IMG/VR virus record: IMGVR_UViG_3300046002_008519
Location: 1-64,000 of that record
Source of the DNA: a virus
Strand: one strand, 5' to 3'
Length of the DNA stretch: 64,000 nt
A model generated the notes under the pieces. The model had not been told where the DNA came from and ran no database searches. It saw only the letters and a list, made by a program, of their open reading frames with translations. The position numbers and the translations under genes are program-made. Each line of letters opens with the position of its first letter. The stretch's first letter is position 1. This document shows, piece by piece, positions 1 to 8,252 of this stretch.

Positions 1-357
1 GCCAGCTAACTGTGGCGCTGCGTTAAACAAGCTAAACGACATATGATTTAATTCATTGTTATAAGACGTAATATGTGACGGTGTTAAATGACCAATGTCA
101 TAACCAGTTTTTAAATATGGTTCTTTATAGTATCTACCTTTGTATGTATCTTGGAACCAACGATTATCGCGCTCTTTATCAAGCTTTAGAAAGCTAGAAT
201 ACTTTAAAACATGTTTTGATACCAAAGCGCAAGTATCTTTCGTTAAATACAGTGTAATATCTCCATGAGGTATTATTAATTTATTGTTGGTTATAACAGT
301 TTGGGATAACATGTTCATTCCTATGAACAATGTTATTAGTAAAAACATTTTCTTCAT
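1..357 (-). CDS. DNA/RNA non-specific endonuclease (NUC1 family), secreted, 3' end outside window
   Basis: Read directly from the minus strand; only the first 119 codons are in the window. Residues 1-19 (MKKMFLLITLFIGMNMLSQ) form a typical signal peptide. Later come Y-D-I-G-H-L-T-P, matching the D-R-G-H catalytic motif of NUC1/Serratia-type nucleases, and F-N-A-A-P-Q, matching the N-x-x-P-Q metal-site motif. The family hydrolyses DNA and RNA with Mg2+. The start follows the stop of the upstream gene by one base, so the two are translationally coupled. An exported nuclease in a phage could degrade periplasmic or external DNA, or block entry of competing DNA; that role is inference. Confidence 0.8.
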   Translation of the reverse strand, partial: MKKMFLLITLFIGMNMLSQTVITNNKLIIPHGDITLYLTKDTCALVSKHVLKYSSFLKLDKERDNRWFQDTYKGRYYKEPYLKTGYDIGHLTPSHITSYNNELNHMSFSLFNAAPQLAG

Positions 358-358
358 A

Positions 359-1141
359 TTATCCGTATACTACCTCACCCATAACACACAACTGTAAAAA
401 TATATCAGCATCGTTAGCATCGTATTGCTCGTCAAGTATATTTTCCCAAACGTCTGGGTAATCTTTTTTAACTAGTGTTATCGCTTCTAGAATTGAATCC
501 ATATCTACAGTACCTAATAAATCTTTATCTGAATGTTTTTCTTGATAATCATCATCATCGTATTCATCACCTTCGGCATCATAAAATTGTACGTAACCAC
601 CATTAAGGATATACTCACCAATAGCTTCAGATACTGGTTGACCCATTTCCTTGGCTTTATAGCGAATTTCTTTTGGTAAATGCTTTATATGATACCAATA
701 ATTTGAACCGCCTTCTAAAGCATCTACAAATAGGTTTATAATATCTTCTTTCCCAAAGGTTCTAGATTCTCTAGCTTTTAGTCTTTCTTCTTCGTATTTT
801 TTGTTGGCGATTAATTGGTTTTTAACCCTATTGAAAATTTCTTCCCTATCAGTTGAATACCAATTTTCAATACGTCTTTCCAATTGATTTATTTTATTTT
901 CTTTTTCTTTTTTTAAATCAAGAACATAATCTGTTGGTACACCTTCAAGCTTACCGCTAGCCATCGCTGTCAATATAGAATCTAACACTTTATGTGTCGT
1001 TTCTAATTCATTTTTCATCCCTTCTAACCCTTCTTTAGCTTGATTCACCTCTCGGTCAACAATTTGATTTATTTGTTCTAAATCTTCAGGTGTTAACCCT
1101 TCTAAGGATTCTCTAAGTAATTTTTTTATAAACGTTTTCAT
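359..1141 (-). CDS. tagged conserved phage protein with coiled coil and C-terminal 'SNYWY...VMGEVVYG' domain
   Basis: 260 aa. Starts with the tag MKTFIKKLLRESLEG shared by many genes in this window. A long charged coiled coil follows (about residues 15-125), then a C-terminal domain containing G-G-S-N-Y-W-Y, an acidic D/E run, and the end motif A-D-I-F-L-Q-L-C-V-M-G-E-V. I recognise that C-terminal pattern as recurrent in phage hypothetical proteins of unknown function. An ATATTTATA element ends 3 nt before the ATG. The L-R-E in the tag fits prohead-protease cleavage, so this is a candidate packaged protein; function unknown. Confidence 0.75.
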   Translation of the reverse strand: MKTFIKKLLRESLEGLTPEDLEQINQIVDREVNQAKEGLEGMKNELETTHKVLDSILTAMASGKLEGVPTDYVLDLKKEKENKINQLERRIENWYSTDREEIFNRVKNQLIANKKYEEERLKARESRTFGKEDIINLFVDALEGGSNYWYHIKHLPKEIRYKAKEMGQPVSEAIGEYILNGGYVQFYDAEGDEYDDDDYQEKHSDKDLLGTVDMDSILEAITLVKKDYPDVWENILDEQYDANDADIFLQLCVMGEVVYG

Positions 1142-1144
1142 AAC

Positions 1145-1153
1145 TATAAATAT
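1145..1153 (-). promoter_or_regulatory. late promoter-like element ATATTTATA, 3 nt before ATG
   Basis: Minus strand reads ATATTTATA-GTT-ATG. The same arrangement occurs at 2304-2312. If this is a -7/-10 type box, transcription would begin at or next to the start codon and the mRNA would be leaderless. Confidence 0.5.
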
Positions 1154-1154
1154 C

Positions 1155-1187
1155 TTGTAAATATAAAAAAATTTTCATATCTTTGCA
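1155..1187 (+). promoter_or_regulatory. Bacteroidota-type promoter for the HTH gene
   Basis: TTG at 1155-1157, 20-nt spacer, then TATCTTTG at 1178-1185. This matches the -33 TTG / -7 TAnnTTTG pattern of Bacteroidota housekeeping promoters. The ATG of the downstream gene is 28 nt further on. Confidence 0.75.
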
Positions 1188-1214
1188 TAATAATAATAAT
1201 TAAAAAATAAAATT

Positions 1215-1439
1215 ATGCCAGCAATTACACAAAAAGAAAGAGTTTTAACTGCTCTAAAAGACCCTAGAGGGTTAACACCATGGTATGCAATTAATGAATT
1301 AGGTAATACTAGATTAGCTGCAACAATTCATAATCTAAAAAAAGATGGTTATGAAATCACATCCGTACTTGAACACGGAATTAATAGATTTGGTGATAGA
1401 ATAAAATACAGTAGATATTTTTTACATGAAAATGAATAA
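1215..1439 (+). CDS. small helix-turn-helix DNA-binding protein
   Basis: 74 aa. The stretch from K-E-R-V-L-T-A-L through G-L-T-P-W-Y-A-I-N-E-L-G to R-L-A-A-T-I-H-N-L-K-K-D-G-Y-E-I is the pattern of the small HTH domain common in phages (HTH_39-like), in which residues 15-50 form the tri-helix and the rest a wing. It is the only plus-strand gene near this end, has its own host-type promoter and shares a bidirectional terminator with the convergent gene. Likely an early regulator; its target is unknown. Confidence 0.7.
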   Translation: MPAITQKERVLTALKDPRGLTPWYAINELGNTRLAATIHNLKKDGYEITSVLEHGINRFGDRIKYSRYFLHENE

Positions 1440-1451
1440 CTACTATAAAAC

Positions 1452-1479
1452 AAAAAAGGGTCCAATTGGACCCTTTTTA
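1452..1479. terminator. bidirectional Rho-independent terminator
   Basis: Perfect inverted repeat AAGGGTCC-AATT-GGACCCTT flanked by A and T runs on the two sides. It lies between the convergent HTH and ADP-ribosyltransferase-like genes and can serve both. Confidence 0.85.
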
Positions 1480-1481
1480 TT

Positions 1482-2300
1482 TTAATAATATAAATGACTT
1501 AAAAACCTTAAATTTTCTAAATTATCTGGTTCTGTATATTCTTGAAAAACTTTTTTACTTATTAAAAATTTTATAAGATTACTAAGCTCTATTTTTTCTT
1601 CTTTATTTAAAGATTCTGCTAAGTGTTCTGCCCAAACAATAACAAAATCTTGTAATTCTTCAATATTGTTATGAGAACCTTTTAGTTTTATTAATAAATT
1701 ATCAGATATCTCCATATCATCAATTTTTGTTTCTGGTGTAAAATGAATGTCATAAACAGAATAAATGCGTATTTTATTTAGGTCAAAAACAATATAGCTA
1801 TCACCACCACCTTCAAAAGTATTAACATAAACTATTGAATCATACCCCTTTTTTAATAACCAACCGTAAAACCAATTACCAATATCTTCGACTTCACCAC
1901 CTATATCATTTATAGAAACACCAGAGTTGGTTGTTAACATACCTTCTTCACCATCTGTTTCCATGAATAAAATTTCATCATCATCACCAATTTTAGGTAT
2001 TAACTCTTTAAGAATAGTATATGGTTTCCAATTACCTAAACGATTTTCTTCCATTCTAATTGGGTTTTTAATATTTAAAAAAACTTGATACAAATACCCA
2101 TCACCATTGTTTGTAATATTAAGTCTTTGTTCAGCTTGTTCACGACTACCAAAATGAAAACCAAATTCTAAATTATTTCGATATTCCAAAAAATCATATT
2201 TAAACTTTGTAAAATAATTTGGAGAACCATGCCACGCAAATAAACTATCACCAATTTTTCTTATTTCTTCTCTAAGTAACTTTTTTATAATATTCTTCAT
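1482..2300 (-). CDS. tagged ADP-ribosyltransferase-like protein, candidate injected effector
   Basis: 272 aa. Tag MKNIIKKLLREEI at the N-terminus. Then F-A-W-H-G-S-P (residues 21-27), G-F-H-F-G-S-R-E-Q-A, L-N-I-K-N-P-I-R-M, G-Y-D-S-I-V-Y and D-S-Y-I-V-F-D-L-N-K-I-R-I. This order matches the ART fold of phage and polyvalent-protein ADP-ribosyltransferases (H-G-S-P start, G-xx-F mid motif, final E/D-x-Y-x-V-F-D-x-x-x-I). The usual catalytic Glu before the last strand is not obvious (G-G-G-D-S-Y), so activity is uncertain. T4 Alt is a packaged ART processed by the prohead protease; the tag here suggests the same strategy. The C-terminal 80 residues are helical and unrecognised. Confidence 0.65.
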   Translation of the reverse strand: MKNIIKKLLREEIRKIGDSLFAWHGSPNYFTKFKYDFLEYRNNLEFGFHFGSREQAEQRLNITNNGDGYLYQVFLNIKNPIRMEENRLGNWKPYTILKELIPKIGDDDEILFMETDGEEGMLTTNSGVSINDIGGEVEDIGNWFYGWLLKKGYDSIVYVNTFEGGGDSYIVFDLNKIRIYSVYDIHFTPETKIDDMEISDNLLIKLKGSHNNIEELQDFVIVWAEHLAESLNKEEKIELSNLIKFLISKKVFQEYTEPDNLENLRFLSHLYY

Positions 2301-2303
2301 AAC

Positions 2304-2312
2304 TATAAATAT
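2304..2312 (-). promoter_or_regulatory. late promoter-like element ATATTTATA, 3 nt before ATG
   Basis: Minus strand GATATTTATA-GTT-ATG, identical to the element of the neighbouring tagged gene at 1145-1153. Confidence 0.5.
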
Positions 2313-2320
2313 CCCAAAAC

Positions 2321-3004
2321 TTATAAAAGTTTGGTACCTTTACTTAGATTTTCTGGTCCCCACAACGGTTGAAGATTACTTAATTTCCAACACTCTTTAA
2401 ATCCAATATCATCAGTACTCTCAAATTGAAAGCTATTCATTGGTATCTTATGGTCAACATGCCATTCACCATAATTATCCCATGTCATTCCAGTAGTAAA
2501 TAATAATTCCAAATGTGTCATCAATTCTTCAATAGAGTAATCCAACAAATCAAAAGTTTTATTAGTTTTCTTAACACCGCGCTCTTTTAATAATTGCCAT
2601 ACAGCAGTTCTAGTTCTAACACCTAACCTATATTTAGGGTCTTCAGCGCGCCTTTTACGCTCATAATCACGTTTATATTTATTTACATGGTCTTTATTAT
2701 TTTCTCGCCATTTAGTGTGTTGTTCTTTGAGATATGATTTATTTTCTTTTGCCCATTCTTTATACCATTCAGTAATATCTTCTTTATTCTTTTTATAATA
2801 ACGTTTGTTTGCCTCAGATTTACCACCAATATAACGTTTACCAGATGGACCTAATATCACACCATTTTCTTTAAGTGTTCTTAATATTATTGTTTTATGA
2901 AAACCCATACGTTCACTAATAGTTGTAGAACCTAATAATTCATCATTATACATTTTTAAACATTCTAAAGTTTGTTCCTGTGTTAATTCTATTTTTTTAC
3001 TCAT
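2321..3004 (-). CDS. HNH homing-type endonuclease
   Basis: 227 aa. N-terminal helix-turn-helix segment (about 5-50), a basic helical linker with repeated Y-K-x-x-W/E, then the C-terminal nuclease motif W-H-V-D-H-K-I-P followed by W-K-L-S-N-L-Q-P-L-W-G-P-E-N-L-S-K-G. This is the classic H-N-H pattern of free-standing phage homing endonucleases, which nick or cut DNA with a metal ion. It has its own host-type promoter and lies just downstream of the capsid gene terminator, as expected for a mobile insertion between late genes. Confidence 0.85.
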   Translation of the reverse strand: MSKKIELTQEQTLECLKMYNDELLGSTTISERMGFHKTIILRTLKENGVILGPSGKRYIGGKSEANKRYYKKNKEDITEWYKEWAKENKSYLKEQHTKWRENNKDHVNKYKRDYERKRRAEDPKYRLGVRTRTAVWQLLKERGVKKTNKTFDLLDYSIEELMTHLELLFTTGMTWDNYGEWHVDHKIPMNSFQFESTDDIGFKECWKLSNLQPLWGPENLSKGTKLL

Positions 3005-3020
3005 TTTCTTATATTTTATA

Positions 3021-3053
3021 CAAATATACTAATAATAGTTTATAAAGTCAAGT
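3021..3053 (-). promoter_or_regulatory. Bacteroidota-type promoter for the HNH gene
   Basis: Minus strand TTG at 3053-3051, near-20-nt spacer, TATATTTG at 3028-3021. It sits 17 nt upstream of the ATG. Confidence 0.7.
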
Positions 3054-3064
3054 GTATAACGCAA

Positions 3065-3093
3065 AAAAGGTGGAAATAAATCCACCTTTTAAG
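3065..3093 (-). terminator. terminator after the major capsid gene
   Basis: Minus strand AAAGGTGGA-TTTATT-TCCACCTTT followed by a T run; it begins 20 nt past the capsid stop codon. Confidence 0.85.
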
Positions 3094-3112
3094 TTTATAT
3101 TATTAAGAGTGA

Positions 3113-4942
3113 TTATCTCAACTCATTAATGTTAAATGTTTGTACACCGTCTACACGTAAATGGCCATAGAAACGATTATTCACAACCTTCTTAGCGTAA
3201 CGAGTCATGATACCTTTCACTGGAGCAAAGTTGAATGGGTTATACATAGTTGGAGTCAACTGTAATGGCACATACGGAGCGTAGATGTATCCAGTATCCA
3301 ATAATGATTTCCCTTTGTGACCAATGATGATTGAGTAAGCTGGTGCATATGGGTCACGATATACTTGATATCTACCACCTAATGAACCTACTCTTTCAAT
3401 ACCCATGTTGTATTGGTCTTGTTCTGGATTAGCGTCTGACACGTGGAAGTATTCTAAGTCGTCGAAGATTGCAGAAATTTCTGAAGATACAACGATGAAG
3501 TTAGCACCACCTCTAAGTGTAGATTTATGGATTTGAGCTGAAATTTGGTTTAATTTAGTAATTAAAGTTTGATTCCATTCTTTTTGAGTATATGGTTGAG
3601 CAGCGTTTGAAGTTTTTCTCCATCCGTTGTAATCCCAACGCAATTGCCATGCAGCAGCTTTACGGATATCTCTAAGGATTTCACGGTCAATTTCAGCAGC
3701 AACTTGTTCTGATAACATTGCAGTTAATTCAGCTTCAGCATCGATGTTGTGGAATGCACTAACGTCTTGCGCTAATTCTGGAGACCAAGTAGCTCTTAAT
3801 TTTCTTTCTTCTACAGAAACAACAACCTCATCAAGTCTGAATGATACTTCACCCATTTCTGTTTCAAACTCTAAAGTAGCGTAAGAAGCATAAGCAGCAG
3901 TGAAAGCTGAGAATGAAGAGTAAGTTGTAGCAGAAGTACCAATGTAACCATCGTAAGTTGCAGAACCAGTAGCAGCAGCACCAGCAGCAGCAGTTGTACC
4001 AGCTGGGTGAGTCAAGTCTAATTCTACCCAACATACACCGTTACCATCAGTAACAACGTTAGGTCCAGATACGATACCAACACCATATCTTTGAGTTACT
4101 AATCTAAAAGGAACTTCTTGACCAATAGCTATAACAGCGTTACCATTAGCATCCAACAATGTAGCAGGAGCAACAACTTTTAATGAAGCTAAGAATGATT
4201 CAGTATCCATAGGGTTACCATTAGGACCTGTTAATACTTCTCTACCGTTAGTACCAGCACCAGCTGAAAAACCAGAAAGAGCTAAAATTACATTTCTAAC
4301 AGAACCGTCAGCAGCTGTAGGTAATACAGTTGAAGCGCCAGTTACAATTGAGAATGTACCACCAGTTAATAATGTGTAAACAGCAGTGTTTAATGCGTTA
4401 ATAGTCATCGTACCTTTTGAGTTATCGAATAAACCATCATTGTAGAATAAATCATACAAGCTTTTACCCAGAAATGGAGTAACAGCACAACCAGCAACAG
4501 CTTGAACACATGATGGTAAACCATTTGAACCAAATGAAGTATGAGCTGAGAAAGTTACACCATCTCCGTCGTAATAATTACCAGCAACACCAGCACCGTT
4601 AACACGCTCAGATGTAAGAGGTACGAAGAAGAACAATTTACCGATTGGCATGTTCATAGCTTGTACAGATACGATATCGTTAGCTAATAATTTAGAGAAA
4701 ACTCTACGTACAATTGGGAATACAACAGTTTCGAAAGAACCTGATGATGCAGCTGTAGTAGATTCAGTTAATAATGAAGACGCTTGGTTTTCATATAATT
4801 GAGCAATATTTTCTTTTACGTGACCTTTAAGACCTTCTAAGAAGCCTAAAGAGTCCCATTTTTGTTGTGTTTCCAAACGGATAGCCTTCATGTGGTTTAA
4901 TCCGATGTTTCCAACTTGTCCTGAAGTCAATAAATGTGACAT
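3113..4942 (-). CDS. major capsid protein, T4 gp23-like
   Basis: 609 aa, longer than T4 gp23 (521). The N-terminus has E-N-I-A-Q-L-Y-E-N-Q (residues 44-53), equivalent to the gp23 propeptide I-I-A-K-I-F-E-N-Q, then S-L-L-T-E (56-60). By analogy with gp23 the prohead protease should cut after Glu60. F-P-I-V-R-R-V-F and V-S-V-Q-A-M-N-M-P-I-G-K follow, the conserved gp23 start of the mature fold. The central region (about 150-345) is Gly/Ala/Thr-rich and probably an inserted surface domain. It forms the capsid hexamers. It follows the scaffold gene closely and ends in a strong terminator. Confidence 0.93.
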   Translation of the reverse strand: MSHLLTSGQVGNIGLNHMKAIRLETQQKWDSLGFLEGLKGHVKENIAQLYENQASSLLTESTTAASSGSFETVVFPIVRRVFSKLLANDIVSVQAMNMPIGKLFFFVPLTSERVNGAGVAGNYYDGDGVTFSAHTSFGSNGLPSCVQAVAGCAVTPFLGKSLYDLFYNDGLFDNSKGTMTINALNTAVYTLLTGGTFSIVTGASTVLPTAADGSVRNVILALSGFSAGAGTNGREVLTGPNGNPMDTESFLASLKVVAPATLLDANGNAVIAIGQEVPFRLVTQRYGVGIVSGPNVVTDGNGVCWVELDLTHPAGTTAAAGAAATGSATYDGYIGTSATTYSSFSAFTAAYASYATLEFETEMGEVSFRLDEVVVSVEERKLRATWSPELAQDVSAFHNIDAEAELTAMLSEQVAAEIDREILRDIRKAAAWQLRWDYNGWRKTSNAAQPYTQKEWNQTLITKLNQISAQIHKSTLRGGANFIVVSSEISAIFDDLEYFHVSDANPEQDQYNMGIERVGSLGGRYQVYRDPYAPAYSIIIGHKGKSLLDTGYIYAPYVPLQLTPTMYNPFNFAPVKGIMTRYAKKVVNNRFYGHLRVDGVQTFNINELR

Positions 4943-4980
4943 AATTTTTTAAGTTTTATTTTTTTGTTTTATTATTATGA

Positions 4981-6228
4981 TTATCTTTTTTCAACTCTGT
5001 TAATCAAATCCATGATTCTTTTTGTTGAAGGGTCTACATAAGCAGTGTTTTCTACGATTTGTCTCGACACACCACTAGTAGCTTCTTTAATAATTTTATT
5101 TTCTACTGATTCTGAAATTGGTTTTCTAGATTCCAATTCATTAGCAATATTTCTGTAAAGTTTTTTTGATTCTTTAAGGTTGGATACTTCATCAAATCTT
5201 TTAAGGATTGAATCTTTTTCACCTTTTGTAGTTGAATGTTCCATAAACAATTTAGTTACGTAAGTTAAATTGCTATTGAAAACTACTGTTTCAACTAATT
5301 TTGTTCTAAATTCTTTAAGAGCGGTTCTAAATTCATTATTCTCACTCTTAAGTTTAGTCGCTTCAGTTAATAAAGCGTTATATCTTTTAGCTGTTTCAGA
5401 AACTAATTTTTTTGCGCGAACAGCTTCATGGATAAAAGCGTCGTTTTTAAGTTTTTCGTTGGTTTTTGAACCACCAACATATTTTACTTTTCCACCAACT
5501 TTAGCCACTTCTTCTAATTCTTCATCTTCAGATTCTTCATCTTCAGATTCTTCATCATCTTCCATGTCTTCTTCGTCGTTCATACCTTCCTCGTCGTCCA
5601 TGTCTTCCATGTCTTCCTCGTCTTCCATGCCTTCTTCGTCATCCATTTCGATTTCGTAGTCGTAATCCCCTTCTTCACCTTCTTCATCGGTATCTTCCAT
5701 GTCCATGTCTTCTTCATCTTCACCACCTAACATATCGTCAGCTGGTTCTAATTCTAATTCATCTTCCATGTCTTCACCACCCATGTCTTCAGCTCCGTTA
5801 AGTTTAACAACGTACTCACCTGGTTCTGTAATGTTTAAGCGTAATTCATCACCAACAATTTCGATTTCGTCATTACCACTCATCTTTTTATAGATAGCGA
5901 TAACTTCATCGTCTGATGCGTCAGTCATATCAAGTTCTTCTGATGATTCAATATCATCCATTCCTTCTTCGTCTTCAAAACTTTCTTCGTCTTGAAAACC
6001 TCCAACTTCAATATTACTTTCTTCGTCGTTTGGTTCACCCATATTGTCCATAGGTTCTTCCATGTCTTCTTCGTCGTAAATCTCTTCTTCTAGAGATTCT
6101 TTCACAACACCGTTAATTTCTTCTTTCGCAACCGAACGAAGTATTTCTTTGGTATTAGCATTAAGAGCATTCTGAATATGATTTATATCCAAAAGTGCTT
6201 CTTCAAGTATAGATTTTTTATCTGCCAT
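4981..6228 (-). CDS. prohead core scaffold protein, gp22-like, extremely acidic
   Basis: 415 aa. Residues about 45-245 are dominated by D/E/M/G blocks such as E-D-M-E-D-M-D-D-E-E-G-M. A helical C-terminal third (about 255-415) resembles a coiled coil core protein. Placement between protease and capsid genes is that of T4 gene 22. Several I/L-x-E sites (I-L-E, L-E-E) would allow destruction by the prohead protease, as in T4. Assignment is by position and composition; sequence identity to gp22 is not evident. Confidence 0.78.
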   Translation of the reverse strand: MADKKSILEEALLDINHIQNALNANTKEILRSVAKEEINGVVKESLEEEIYDEEDMEEPMDNMGEPNDEESNIEVGGFQDEESFEDEEGMDDIESSEELDMTDASDDEVIAIYKKMSGNDEIEIVGDELRLNITEPGEYVVKLNGAEDMGGEDMEDELELEPADDMLGGEDEEDMDMEDTDEEGEEGDYDYEIEMDDEEGMEDEEDMEDMDDEEGMNDEEDMEDDEESEDEESEDEELEEVAKVGGKVKYVGGSKTNEKLKNDAFIHEAVRAKKLVSETAKRYNALLTEATKLKSENNEFRTALKEFRTKLVETVVFNSNLTYVTKLFMEHSTTKGEKDSILKRFDEVSNLKESKKLYRNIANELESRKPISESVENKIIKEATSGVSRQIVENTAYVDPSTKRIMDLINRVEKR

Positions 6229-6287
6229 TTCTTTTTAATTAAGATATTTTTTATTAGATAAATAACGTGAGTGTTATCTCATTTGTT

Positions 6288-6296
6288 AATAAATAT
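6288..6296 (-). promoter_or_regulatory. late promoter-like element ATATTTATT upstream of scaffold gene
   Basis: Minus strand GCATATTTATTAACA, about 60 nt before the scaffold ATG. It would drive the scaffold-capsid pair. Confidence 0.45.
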
Positions 6297-6348
6297 GCGT
6301 CTTTTTAGCAAAAATCAGTTTTTGGCTAAAAAAAATATTATTTTTATA

Positions 6349-7074
6349 TTAGTCAGATAAAAATTTATCTAAGCTGTCTTTTAAATTTTCGTTTATAAGT
6401 GGTTTTTTAATTTCAGTGTTTTCAACATAAGGTCTCATTTCTTCAGAACTACGACCAATCCACGCATCTGGTGTTGATGGTGCGGTCACAACATCCCAGC
6501 AAATAATCTCAAAATCGTCTTGAACAACTTGTTCTCCGTTTTTACCTTCTTTCAATGAACCAACACCTCTAGAAGAAACTCCAATTTTAATTCTGTTTCT
6601 TAATAAGTTTGCAACTTCATCACCCTTGGTTGATACGATACCTAAATTAATAAAACCAGGTGTCATTAAAATTTCCATTTTACCCATAAGTGTTTGACCT
6701 TCCCACCATGTTTCAACAATGTTATGTGAAATTCTATCACCAGCAATAATTGAAGACTCTGGGTGGTCTAACTCACCAACAGCTCTACGTTCTCTAATGG
6801 CTTCTTGATATAATTTGTCTTGTGATTTAAGTATTGATTCTGGGTATACTCTACCGTTACGATTAAGAATACCGTATTTCTGTAGAACCACATATACGAT
6901 TAACGGCTCAACAATAGCTAGTTTGCCACCACCATCCATTTTTTTTATCTCATTGATAAAAAGTTGGTTTCTAGGTTCTTCTGGGTTAATATATCCAGCG
7001 TCGTGTTCAATAAGACCACCCCAACCAGTTTCACCTCTTTTAAGTATTTTAAAATCTTTATAATTTATATCCAT
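6349..7074 (-). CDS. prohead core protease, T4 gp21-like
   Basis: 241 aa. G-E-L-D-H-P-E (His104) and I-G-V-S-S-R-G-V-G (Ser167/168) match the His and Ser catalytic motifs of gp21-type serine proteases (T4 His85, Ser140). N-R-N-G-R-V-Y-P and P-S-T-P-D-A-W-I-G are also typical of the family. It cleaves scaffold, capsid propeptide and internal proteins at I/L-x-E sites during head maturation. Here it is the likely processor of the LRE tags seen on many proteins in the window. Gene order matches T4. Confidence 0.92.
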   Translation of the reverse strand: MDINYKDFKILKRGETGWGGLIEHDAGYINPEEPRNQLFINEIKKMDGGGKLAIVEPLIVYVVLQKYGILNRNGRVYPESILKSQDKLYQEAIRERRAVGELDHPESSIIAGDRISHNIVETWWEGQTLMGKMEILMTPGFINLGIVSTKGDEVANLLRNRIKIGVSSRGVGSLKEGKNGEQVVQDDFEIICWDVVTAPSTPDAWIGRSSEEMRPYVENTEIKKPLINENLKDSLDKFLSD

Positions 7075-7093
7075 AGTGTTAAACTCTTATAGA

Positions 7094-7102
7094 TATAAAT
7101 AT
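7094..7102 (-). promoter_or_regulatory. late promoter-like element ATATTTATA for the protease gene
   Basis: Minus strand ACATATTTATATCTATAAG, about 20 nt upstream of the protease ATG. Confidence 0.5.
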
Positions 7103-7111
7103 GTTCAATAA

Positions 7112-7141
7112 ACAAAAAAACCCAGCTTTTAGGCTGGGTCT
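7112..7141 (-). terminator. Rho-independent terminator
   Basis: Minus strand ACCCAGCC-TAAA-AGCTGGGT followed by seven T. It lies 5 nt beyond the stop of the 7146-7592 gene. Confidence 0.85.
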
Positions 7142-7145
7142 TGGT

Positions 7146-7592
7146 TTATTGTTTCTTTTTATTAAAAGTAAAATCTAAATCTTTATCAAATATTTCTTGT
7201 ATCACCATTGTCGATACAAGATTTAAAGCTTTTTTTGTGGGTTCTGCGTTTATAGATATTTCTTCATTTTGAAACAACGTTATCTCACAACACATAAAAC
7301 TTCTTTTTCCAAACTTAATACCTGACTCTCTTAAATCTAAATCTACTATCGTTTTATCTTTTAAAAATGGTACCTCAGTATTATTTTTTGATAAAAAATT
7401 ATAAACAGTTTGTCTTATTTTTTTATTTATATTCTTTATAACCTTATTATAATCACCTTCATAATCTGATAAAGGTTCAACCCAAGCTGATATGTTTATA
7501 TAAATAGATTTTGGGTTTTTATTATCAACACAACCATAAATTATACTATAGTTTTTATTGTCATTAACTTTTATTTGTTTTCCTGATTTCAT
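7146..7592 (-). CDS. hypothetical protein in head module
   Basis: 148 aa, no family recognised. Mixed alpha/beta with a central S-I-Y-I-N-I-S-A-W-V and a Lys-rich C-terminus. It lies between the core genes and the protease, and is followed directly by a terminator. Position suggests a head or core accessory protein; nothing in the sequence proves it. Confidence 0.7.
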   Translation of the reverse strand: MKSGKQIKVNDNKNYSIIYGCVDNKNPKSIYINISAWVEPLSDYEGDYNKVIKNINKKIRQTVYNFLSKNNTEVPFLKDKTIVDLDLRESGIKFGKRSFMCCEITLFQNEEISINAEPTKKALNLVSTMVIQEIFDKDLDFTFNKKKQ

Positions 7593-7643
7593 ATCTGATA
7601 TTTTTATTAAATATAATAAATTACCAGGTAAAAGTCAATACCC

Positions 7644-7985
7644 TTAATGTGTTAGTTTACCCCAAATAGAAATTGCAATCCCGATAATTATTTGTATAAA
7701 AGACATAACGGCTATGGCAGCGACCCAACGATTTTTTTGTTTATATAATTCATCTTTAGCTTCTTTCATTTGAACTGGTGACCAAACATCGTTAACTTTT
7801 TGAATCCAATCGCTATTTTGATTAACTGATTTTTCTATGCCCTTAACATCATTTAACTTAAGATTCATTTCATTAAGCCTTAAATCAAAATCTGAACGCA
7901 TTTTTTCATGGTTTTCGTTTAAACGTTCCAATTCTTTTAACACTAACTTACTATAATCAGCCCAACTATCTTTATTTTCTGCCAT
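7644..7985 (-). CDS. small coiled-coil protein with C-terminal membrane anchor
   Basis: 113 aa. Residues 10-75 form an amphipathic coiled coil, followed by one hydrophobic segment (about 88-109: W-V-A-A-I-A-V-M-S-F-I-Q-I-I-I-G-I-A-I-S). The topology resembles XhlA-type or holin-associated proteins. It could anchor the prohead core to the membrane or act in lysis; position within the head module leaves both open. Confidence 0.65.
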   Translation of the reverse strand: MAENKDSWADYSKLVLKELERLNENHEKMRSDFDLRLNEMNLKLNDVKGIEKSVNQNSDWIQKVNDVWSPVQMKEAKDELYKQKNRWVAAIAVMSFIQIIIGIAISIWGKLTH

Positions 7986-7991
7986 TTTTTT

Positions 7992-8240
7992 TTAATTTTC
8001 GTTTAATATATTTTTAATTTCTGAAAACATTTTTTCGTAATACTTTAATTTTGTTCTTTCAGTCTTTGAAGATAAAATATCTTCAGTTCCCAATTCAATT
8101 GCGTTTTTCAATTTCTCAATAAGATAATCGTCTGCTTTTATCTTACAAATTTTTTCTGTTAGTTTTCTTAATTGTAATATATTCTCACTAGGTAATATTT
8201 GAAAATTGTCATCACTAGGTGATAATTGAAACTCGCTCAT
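7992..8240 (-). CDS. small putative prohead core protein
   Basis: 82 aa, helical, charged. No family recognised. In T4 the space between portal and protease holds genes 67 and 68, small core proteins; this gene and its upstream neighbour occupy that position. Spacing of 6-12 nt to both neighbours indicates one transcript. Confidence 0.6.
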   Translation of the reverse strand: MSEFQLSPSDDNFQILPSENILQLRKLTEKICKIKADDYLIEKLKNAIELGTEDILSSKTERTKLKYYEKMFSEIKNILNEN

Positions 8241-8252
8241 TTTTTTTTGTTT

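Noticed and set aside
5270-5893. Plus-strand Ser-rich open frames
   Set aside because: Antisense shadows of the Asp/Glu codons in the scaffold gene.
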